Source: Chloroflexi bacterium HGW-Chloroflexi-1 | GTDB taxonomy: Bacteria; Chloroflexota; Anaerolineae; CG2-30-64-16 | Assembly (NCBI GenBank): GCA_002842085.1 | Contig: PHCA01000016.1 | Location: 7,520 to 42,343 of the forward strand | Direction: 5' to 3' | Length of the DNA: 34,824 nucleotides | Part shown: positions 13,821-19,722 of the stretch, in pieces | Layout of the letters: every line of letters begins with the position of its first letter | How positions within the stretch are numbered: the stretch's first letter is position 1 | Position numbers and translations under genes: made by a program | The notes under the pieces: generated by a model | What the model saw: the letters and a program-made list of their open reading frames with translations, nothing else | Database searches by the model: none | Told to the model about the DNA's origin: nothing

Positions 13821-16745
13821 ATGAAACAAACCCTCTCCATCACCCGCAAAGAGCTCAGCACCTGCTTCGGCTCGCCGATGGCGCTGCTTTTTGTGTTCGC
13901 GTTTCTCGTCGCCACCCTGGCGGCCTTCTTCTGGGTCGACACCTTCTTCGCCCGCAACATCGCCGACGTCCGCCCGCTCTTCCGCTGGATGCCGATTCTG
14001 ATGATCTTCCTGGTGGCCGCGCTCATCATGCGCCAATGGAGCGAGGAACAGCGCTCCGGCACGCTGGAGGTGCTGCTCACGCTGCCGATCAGCAAGGTCC
14101 AATTGGTGGTGGGTAAGTATCTGGCCGTGCTGGCGCTGGTCGCGCTGGCGCTGGCGCTGACCCTCTTCCTGCCCATCACCGTCTCGATCCTGGGCAACCT
14201 GGATTGGGGGCCGGTGGTCGGCGGCTATCTGGCCGCGCTGTCGATGGCCTCCGCCTACATCGCTATCGGCCTGTTCATCTCCTCCCGCACCGACAACCAG
14301 ATCGTGGCGCTGATCCTGACGGTCCTGTTGGGCGGCGCGTTCTACCTGGTGGGCGCGAATGGGGTCACCAGCCTGGTGGGCCGCGGCTTGAGCGACGTGC
14401 TGCGCGCGCTCGGCGCGGGCAGCCGCTTCGAGAGCATCGAGCGGGGGGTCGTGGACCTGCGGGATCTCGTCTACTACCTGTCGCTGACCGGCATCTTCCT
14501 GGTGCTGAACACCCTGTCGCTGGACAAAAAGCGCTGGAGCATCGGCCCGAGCACCACGGCCTATCGCCGCGGCGTCATCGTGACCTCCCTGCTGCTGGTG
14601 GTCAACCTGGTGGCGGTCAACTTCTGGATCTACCCTCTGAGCGGCCTGCGGCTGGACCTGACCGCGCAGCACGAGTACAGCCTCTCGCGCACCACCAAAG
14701 ACCTGCTCGCGGGTCTGCGCGAGCCGTTGACGATCCGCGGCTACATCAGCGCCAACACCCACCCGCTGCTGGCGCCCCTGATCCCGCAGATCACCGACAT
14801 GTTGCGCGAATACGAGATCGCCGGCCGGGGTCAGGTGGATGCTGGGGTGGTGGACCCCATCAAGAACCCGGATGTCGAGGCCGAGGCCAACCAGACGTAC
14901 GGCATCCAGCCCACCCCGCTCCAGGTGGCCGGCCGCTATGAAACCTCGGTCATCAACGCCTACTTCGACATCCTGGTGCGCTACGGTGACCAGAACGTCG
15001 TGCTCAATTTCCGCGACCTGATCGAGGTCGAACAGCATCGGGATGGCACGGTGGAGGTCCGGCTGCGCAACCTGGAGTACGACCTGACCCGCTTGATCAA
15101 GAAGGTAGTCTACGGTTTTCAGAGCCTCGATGCCGTGCTCGCGGCCATGAACGAGCCGGTCAAGCTGACCCTGTTCGTCACACCCGACACGCTGCCCGAA
15201 TCGCTCAAGACCGCGCCGGATACGATCCGGAAAGTGGCGGGGGATCTGCAAAAACAGTCGGGCGGCAAATTCGCGTTCGAGGTCATCGACCCGGATGCGC
15301 CGGACGCCCCGGTCACCCGCCAACAACTCCTGGACATCTACAAGCTGCGCCCGATCGCGGTTTCGCTCTTCTCCGGTCAGAGCTATTACCTGGACATGGC
15401 GCTCCAGGTGGGCGACCCTTCGACAAACGCCGCCCAGATCCTCTACCCCACCGGCGACCTGAGCGAGGCCGACGTCCGCACCACGATCGAGTCAGCGCTG
15501 AAGCGCTCCGCCACGGGCTTCCTGAAGGTCGTGGGGGTGTGGACCCCACCGGAAACGCCGACCCAGGACATGTTCGGCCAGACCCAGCCGGCGTTGCGCA
15601 CCTGGCAATCGGTCAGACAGCAGTTGGCCCAAGACTACACCGTGAAGACCGTGGACTTCGCCACCGGGCAGGCGCCGTCCGATGTGGATGTCCTGGTGGT
15701 CATCTCGCCCGCTGGATTGGATGACAAGGCCCGCTATGCCATCGACCAATACCTGATGCGCGGCGGCGCGGTGATCGTCGGGGCCGGCAACTACAGCCTG
15801 GCGCTGGACCAGATGGCCGGTAACCTGACACTGGAGCCGATCACGGCGGGCCTGACGGACATGCTCGCCAGCTACGGCATTCGCGTCGAGCAGGCGTTGG
15901 TGATGGATCCCCAAAACGAGCCGTTCCCCGTCCAGGTGGATCGTAAGGTGGGCAGCATGACCGTGCGCGAAATCCAGGCGATCGACTATCCGTTCTTCGT
16001 GGACGTGCGGCCCGATGGCATGGACCGCACCAGCCCGATCGTCGCCAACCTGCCGGCTGTGACCATGAACTGGGCTTCACCGTTGACCGTGGACGAGACC
16101 AGGAACCAGGGCCGCCAGGTGGACGTCCTGCTGAAATCCAGCGCCAATTCGTGGCTGCGCACCAGTCCGGACATCCAGCCCGACCTGACCCAGTACCCCA
16201 ACGTGGGGTTCCCGGTGGAGGGGGAGAAAGCCGCGCGGCCCTTGGCGGTGGCCGTGCGCGGCAGCTTCGAGAGTTACTTCAAGGATAAGCCTTCGCCACT
16301 GCAAGCTTCCGCTGCCGTCACCGACACAACCCAGAGCCAGACGACTGTGGCCGGTGGCGCCATCGAGGCCTCGCCTGAGACAGCCCGGCTGGTCGTCGTC
16401 GGCAGTGCGGATTTCCTGACCGACATCGTGTTCCAGATCTCATCCAGCCTGACCCCTGAGCGCTACCAGAACAGCCTGCAACTGTTGCAGAACGCCGTGG
16501 ACTGGTCGGTGGAAGACCTGGACCTGCTGAGCATCCGCTCGCGCGGGACCTACGCGCGGGTGCTGGCGCCCCTGACCGATGGCGAGCAAACGTTCTGGGA
16601 GATCCTGAACTACGGCCTGGCGCTGCTGGCGTTGATCGGCATCGCCGTCACCTGGAACCTGCGCCGGCGCAATGAGCGGCCCCTGGCGCTGGTTGCCCCG
16701 GCCGCAGAGACCGCGAAAGGCGGAAAGGGGTACACATCGCCATGA
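13821..16745 (+). CDS. ABC-2 permease fused to GldG-like periplasmic domain (GldFG fusion)
   Basis: A 974-residue protein. Residues 1-245 are an ABC-2 type permease with about six membrane segments (KELSTCFGSPMALLFVFAFL, RQWSEEQRSGTLEVLLTLPI, VVGKYLAVLALVALALALTL), like GldF. A further membrane segment near 258-278 leads to a large external region resembling GldG / ABC_transp_aux (YSLSRTTKDLLAGL, GRGQVDAGVVDP, LEYDLTRLIKKVVYG, DVDVLVVISPAGLDDKARY). A final membrane helix (LNYGLALLALIGIAVTWNL) and a basic tail end the chain. GldF and GldG are separate proteins in gliding Bacteroidota; fusion is common elsewhere. AAGGA lies 9 nt before the ATG. The stop overlaps the DUF4340 gene (ATGA). The three proteins likely form one envelope complex; gliding itself is not implied. 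Confidence 0.9.
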   Translation: MKQTLSITRKELSTCFGSPMALLFVFAFLVATLAAFFWVDTFFARNIADVRPLFRWMPILMIFLVAALIMRQWSEEQRSGTLEVLLTLPISKVQLVVGKYLAVLALVALALALTLFLPITVSILGNLDWGPVVGGYLAALSMASAYIAIGLFISSRTDNQIVALILTVLLGGAFYLVGANGVTSLVGRGLSDVLRALGAGSRFESIERGVVDLRDLVYYLSLTGIFLVLNTLSLDKKRWSIGPSTTAYRRGVIVTSLLLVVNLVAVNFWIYPLSGLRLDLTAQHEYSLSRTTKDLLAGLREPLTIRGYISANTHPLLAPLIPQITDMLREYEIAGRGQVDAGVVDPIKNPDVEAEANQTYGIQPTPLQVAGRYETSVINAYFDILVRYGDQNVVLNFRDLIEVEQHRDGTVEVRLRNLEYDLTRLIKKVVYGFQSLDAVLAAMNEPVKLTLFVTPDTLPESLKTAPDTIRKVAGDLQKQSGGKFAFEVIDPDAPDAPVTRQQLLDIYKLRPIAVSLFSGQSYYLDMALQVGDPSTNAAQILYPTGDLSEADVRTTIESALKRSATGFLKVVGVWTPPETPTQDMFGQTQPALRTWQSVRQQLAQDYTVKTVDFATGQAPSDVDVLVVISPAGLDDKARYAIDQYLMRGGAVIVGAGNYSLALDQMAGNLTLEPITAGLTDMLASYGIRVEQALVMDPQNEPFPVQVDRKVGSMTVREIQAIDYPFFVDVRPDGMDRTSPIVANLPAVTMNWASPLTVDETRNQGRQVDVLLKSSANSWLRTSPDIQPDLTQYPNVGFPVEGEKAARPLAVAVRGSFESYFKDKPSPLQASAAVTDTTQSQTTVAGGAIEASPETARLVVVGSADFLTDIVFQISSSLTPERYQNSLQLLQNAVDWSVEDLDLLSIRSRGTYARVLAPLTDGEQTFWEILNYGLALLALIGIAVTWNLRRRNERPLALVAPAAETAKGGKGYTSP

Positions 16746-17722
16746 GCAAACTACATCAGATCCTGATCGCCATCCTCGTGGTCCAACTGGCGCTGGTCGC
16801 CGTGGTCTTCTGGCCCAGGCCGGCCCCCGCCAACGCGGTCGGCGCGCCGTTCTTCAGCGAAATCAACGCGGCGGACGTCACCTCGCTGGTGATCCGCGAC
16901 GACCAGGGCCAGAGCATCCAGCTCAGCAAGCCGGCGGGACAGTGGATCCTGCCCGAATTCAGCGATTATCCCGTCCAGGCGGATAAGGTTACGCCCTTGT
17001 TGACCAAGATCGCCGATCTGACCAGTGATCGCCTGGTGACCCGGACCGAGGCCAGCCAGAAACAGTTGCAGGTCGCCGACGACAAATACGTGCGGCGGCT
17101 GGAGCTGAAAACCTCCGGCGACATCAGCCAGGTCCTCTATCTCGGCAGCCCGGCCGGCGCGCAGACCGTTCACGTGCGCGTCGGCGGCCAGCAGGAGGTC
17201 TATCAGGCCAGGGACCTGAACACGTGGGATTTCAGCACCGATCCCCTCTCCTGGGTCGACCCGGTCTATCTCAGCGTGCCCCAGGAGACCGTGGTCACCC
17301 TCACCCTGGGCAACGCCAACGGCCAGTGGACCTTCGAGAAGGACGCCAGCGGGAATTGGACCATGCAAGACCTCGCGCAGGGCGAGACGTTCGACACCAA
17401 CAACCTGACCACCGTGCTGAACCAGGCGACCTCCGTGCGGATGACACGGCCGCTGGGCAAGACCGCGGAGTCCAGCTTCGGCATGGATCAGCCCAGCGCG
17501 CTGGTCACCCTGAAAACACAACGGGACGGCCAGGAAAAGACCTGCACCCTGACCATCGGCGCCAAAGATGCGACTGACAGCAGCTACGTCGTCAAGTCGT
17601 CCGAGTCGCTCTACTACGTCAAGGTAGCGGAGTACAGCGTCAAGGACCTGGTGGAAAAGACGCGGGACGGGTTCTTGCAGTTGCCGCCGACGCCAGCAGT
17701 GACACCAACGCCAGGAGCGTGA
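16742..17722 (+). CDS. DUF4340 domain-containing membrane-anchored protein
   Basis: A 326-residue protein with an N-terminal membrane anchor (QILIAILVVQLALVAVVFW). The external region contains two DUF4340-like repeats: one around residues 40-165 (DVTSLVIRDDQGQSIQLSKP...GQWILPE, LVTRTEASQKQLQVAD), another around 180-310 (VVTLTLGNANGQWTFEKD, SSFGMDQPSALVTLKT). DUF4340 proteins are typically coded next to GldG-type genes. The 4-nt overlap with the preceding gene indicates coupled translation, and it is probably the accessory subunit of the exporter. The C-terminus is proline/threonine-rich (LPPTPAVTPTPGA). Biochemical role unknown. Confidence 0.88.
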   Translation: MSKLHQILIAILVVQLALVAVVFWPRPAPANAVGAPFFSEINAADVTSLVIRDDQGQSIQLSKPAGQWILPEFSDYPVQADKVTPLLTKIADLTSDRLVTRTEASQKQLQVADDKYVRRLELKTSGDISQVLYLGSPAGAQTVHVRVGGQQEVYQARDLNTWDFSTDPLSWVDPVYLSVPQETVVTLTLGNANGQWTFEKDASGNWTMQDLAQGETFDTNNLTTVLNQATSVRMTRPLGKTAESSFGMDQPSALVTLKTQRDGQEKTCTLTIGAKDATDSSYVVKSSESLYYVKVAEYSVKDLVEKTRDGFLQLPPTPAVTPTPGA

Positions 17723-17739
17723 AGCTCAAGCTGTTTGCC

Positions 17740-17796
17740 GCTGTGGCCGGTCTCCTGACCGAGCCACCGTGGCTCGGTCAGGAGACCGGCCACAGC
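17740..17796. repeat. REPIN-like palindrome (28-bp arms)
   Basis: A perfect 28-bp inverted repeat (17740-17767 with 17769-17796, 1-nt centre), identical in its arms to the core at 9698-9754. It starts 17 bp after the DUF4340 stop, so it may act as a transcription terminator or mRNA 3'-end stabiliser for the exporter operon. Confidence 0.9.
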
Positions 17797-17838
17797 AAGC
17801 GAGAGCGTGGCATCACAGGGCGTATCTCGGCCCGGCAA

Positions 17839-17881
17839 TGTGATATAGGTCATACAGAGATGTGCGGCAGGGTGCTACACT
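17839..17881 (+). promoter_or_regulatory. Candidate Crp/Fnr-family operator and promoter of the ferredoxin gene
   Basis: TGTGA-TATAGG-TCATA (17839-17854) matches the TGTGA-N6-TCACA layout of Crp/Fnr sites at 9 of 10 half-site positions. TACACT (17876-17881), preceded by extended -10 TGC, puts the start near 17888, so the operator centre falls near -41.5, the class II activation position. The -35 (TACAGA) is weak, as expected for an activated promoter. Confidence 0.4.
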
Positions 17882-17945
17882 AGCACGGAACAGCAACCAG
17901 GGGCCGTCATCGAGCCCCGGCATATCAAAAACGGAGGCAACACCC

Positions 17946-18146
17946 ATGTTCGTCATCACTGTTGATGTTGAAAAATGCCAGGCCTGCGGGGATTGCATCG
18001 ACACCTGCCCCAATGAGATCCTGGAGCTGGTCGAGGAGAACGGCAAGAAGTCCGCCATGCTCACCGGCGACCCCGACGATTGCATCGGCTGCTACTCGTG
18101 CGAGGCAAGTTGCGAAGAAGACGCGATCACGGTTACTGAGATGTAA
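17946..18146 (+). CDS. 2[4Fe-4S] ferredoxin
   Basis: A 66-residue protein with two complete cluster motifs: Cys11-x2-Cys14-x2-Cys17-x3-Cys21-Pro (CQACGDCIDTCP), and Cys46-x2-Cys49-x2-Cys52-x3-Cys56 (CIGCYSCEASC), where the usual following Pro is Glu. The acidic composition (ELVEENG, CEEDAI, VTEM) is typical of low-potential bacterial ferredoxins that carry electrons to oxidoreductases. ATG 17946 has GGAGGC 7 nt upstream. It is a single-gene unit between two repeat elements; its redox partner is not encoded nearby. Confidence 0.92.
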   Translation: MFVITVDVEKCQACGDCIDTCPNEILELVEENGKKSAMLTGDPDDCIGCYSCEASCEEDAITVTEM

Positions 18147-18160
18147 ATTAGTTCCAGAAA

Positions 18161-18218
18161 GTATCTTCTCAATTTTTCAGGGAATCGCTCGCTGTGGCCG
18201 GTCTCCTGACCGAGCCAC
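18161..18218. repeat. Half copy of the palindromic element
   Basis: From GTATCTTCTC through the 28-nt hairpin unit ending at 18218, this copy matches the right half of the 9664-9787 element (reverse complement) almost base for base. It is followed by AGCGGC instead of the second arm. It forms one hairpin with a 13-bp stem (GCTGTGGC-CGGTC / GACCG-A-GCCACAGC), like a single REP unit, just after the ferredoxin gene. Confidence 0.85.
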
Positions 18219-18255
18219 AGCGGCTAAAGCCTCGATTCCAGCACGCTAGGGCTGC

Positions 18256-19314
18256 CTACGGAATCTGCTTCGAGCTATAATCATCGATGCACAGCGCGGG
18301 TGTCTCGCCCGGCCGCTCGACCAGCCAATATGTGTAGCTATGCCGTTCGCGCGTGGAACGTCCCCCCCGGCCAACGTAGGTCCATGTCTCCACCTGCTCG
18401 ACACGCCACCGGTAGTCAAGCTCCTGAACCGGCGGCTGGGCATCGGAAACGATGTAAGTCGCCGTGACCACGCCCCTGTGCGTCTGCGCCACCTTCGTGA
18501 GGAAGATTGTCACCTTACGCCAGGCCGCGATCCCGCAATAGTACGTCCGGAGTTCCTCTGCAGACTGCGCCAGGTTCAGCATCGCCGCTACCAACGCTTC
18601 GTTCGCGTCCACAAGCGCTGTTTTGACCAACTCTTCCGCCCGGGGGGTCGCGGTCGCGGTGGGGAGCGGCTGCGGGCTCGGCGACGGCGGGGATGTAGGC
18701 AGAGCCTGGGTTTCGGTCGGTGATGGGATGGGCGTGGGCGGCATGGGCGTCGCCGTCGGGGGGATCGCGGTTGCGGTCGCCGTTGGCGGCGCAACCGGTG
18801 GTCGCGTAGGCGTGGGAGAGGGTATCATCGTGGTCGGAGCCGATGCCGGTGTGACGGTTGGCGGAGACGCGGGGGATGCAGTCACGGTCGAGGGCAAGGC
18901 CGTTGGCGATGCGATGGTCACCGCAGTGATCGTGGTGTGCGGCGGAGGCGCCGTCGGCGCCGGCCATAGCCCCGCCAGCGCGGCCACAGCCAGCCCAATC
19001 AACAAAACGACCATCACACCGCCGATCATGATCTGCCAACCGCGACTGCGCCCCAACCCGCGCAGGATGTCACCCGCGCCCAACTCATCCTGCATGATCA
19101 ACAGCGCCGCGGGCACGAAGAACACGATCCCGACCAGGCTCAATACCAGCGCCAATGTCCCCAGCGCGCGCGGGTTGCCCGCGGTGACCAGCCAGAAAGC
19201 CCCCAGAAACAGGGCGCTGTCTGTGAGCAATAACACCGCGAAGAGGCAGCCCCGGCGACCGTCGCCGGCGCTGGTCCGTTTCTGGCGCGTCGATGGATGA
19301 TGTCCGCCTTGCAT
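18256..19314 (-). CDS. Membrane protein with Pro/Thr-rich linker and C-terminal globular domain
   Basis: A protein of about 352 residues, family not recognised. After a basic N-terminus there are three membrane segments (CLFAVLLLTDSALFLGAFWL; LGTLALVLSLVGIVFFVPAA; IMIGGVMVVLLIGLAVAALA). Then comes a ~110-residue Pro/Thr/Ala/Ser linker of the TPTATATP kind common in extracellular linkers of Chloroflexota. A C-terminal domain of about 120 residues (AEELVKTALVDANEALVAAM...TYYCGIAAWRKVTIFLTKV...WTYVGRGGRSTRERHSYTYW) is probably outside the membrane. ATG 19314 is chosen because GGAGG lies 9 nt upstream; an in-frame start 13 codons further up lacks one and lies in repeat sequence. Confidence 0.65.
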   Translation of the reverse strand: MQGGHHPSTRQKRTSAGDGRRGCLFAVLLLTDSALFLGAFWLVTAGNPRALGTLALVLSLVGIVFFVPAALLIMQDELGAGDILRGLGRSRGWQIMIGGVMVVLLIGLAVAALAGLWPAPTAPPPHTTITAVTIASPTALPSTVTASPASPPTVTPASAPTTMIPSPTPTRPPVAPPTATATAIPPTATPMPPTPIPSPTETQALPTSPPSPSPQPLPTATATPRAEELVKTALVDANEALVAAMLNLAQSAEELRTYYCGIAAWRKVTIFLTKVAQTHRGVVTATYIVSDAQPPVQELDYRWRVEQVETWTYVGRGGRSTRERHSYTYWLVERPGETPALCIDDYSSKQIP

Positions 19315-19334
19315 CGCGCATCGCCTCCGAGCTA

Positions 19335-19722
19335 TCGTATTACCCTGTAACATTCGCGTTGATCGCGAGAATCTTCGACGGCGTCATTGCGAGTGGTTTT
19401 TGCGAAGCAATCAGAGATTGCGGCGGTGGGATTGCGGCAATCTCTGATTGCTTTGCTTCGTGCCTCGCAACCGCAAATGGCGCTCCTCGCTGTGGTGAGG
19501 CCCTCGCCACAGCGAGGCCCTCGCAATGACGGCCTTGCCTGGTTGCGGCTGGAGGCCGCGCTATAGTATTACCCCGCGACATTCGCGTTGATCACGCAAA
19601 TCTTTCAACGCAAAGACGCCAAGGCGCAAAGACCTTTTTAATTTCTTTGCGTCTTTGCGCCTTTGCGTGGAAAACGCCTTTCGTTGAAAAGGGTTTGGTT
19701 GCGGCTGGAGCCGCGCTACGTT
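19335..19722. repeat. Mosaic of dispersed repeats, no gene
   Basis: The gap before polA's 3' end holds several repeats. A GTATTACC...ACATTCGCGTTGATC word occurs twice (from 19337 and 19566). An inverted-repeat element bounded by GTCATTGCGAG (19383-19393) and CTCGCAATGAC (19520-19530) is related to the MITE-like element at 13625. Nested in it is a CTCGCTGTGG...CCACAGCGAG hairpin (about 19488-19518). An imperfect inverted repeat of CGCAAAG words spans 19605-19672. GGTTGCGGCTGGAG...CCGCGCTA occurs twice (19540 and 19698). I see no coding sequence or RNA gene here. Confidence 0.75.

Noticed and set aside
13641-15326. A 561-residue open frame on the minus strand under the GldFG fusion
   Set aside because: Antisense shadow with Gln/Asp/His-biased composition; the plus-strand gene has clear domains.
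13821-17722. Gliding motility machinery
   Set aside because: Only the GldA/F/G-like ABC part is present, with no other gld or spr genes; this ABC type is widespread in non-gliding bacteria.
19335-19722. Small RNA or tRNA gene in the 400-bp gap
   Set aside because: The strong secondary structure is explained by dispersed inverted repeats; no cloverleaf or tRNA consensus seen.
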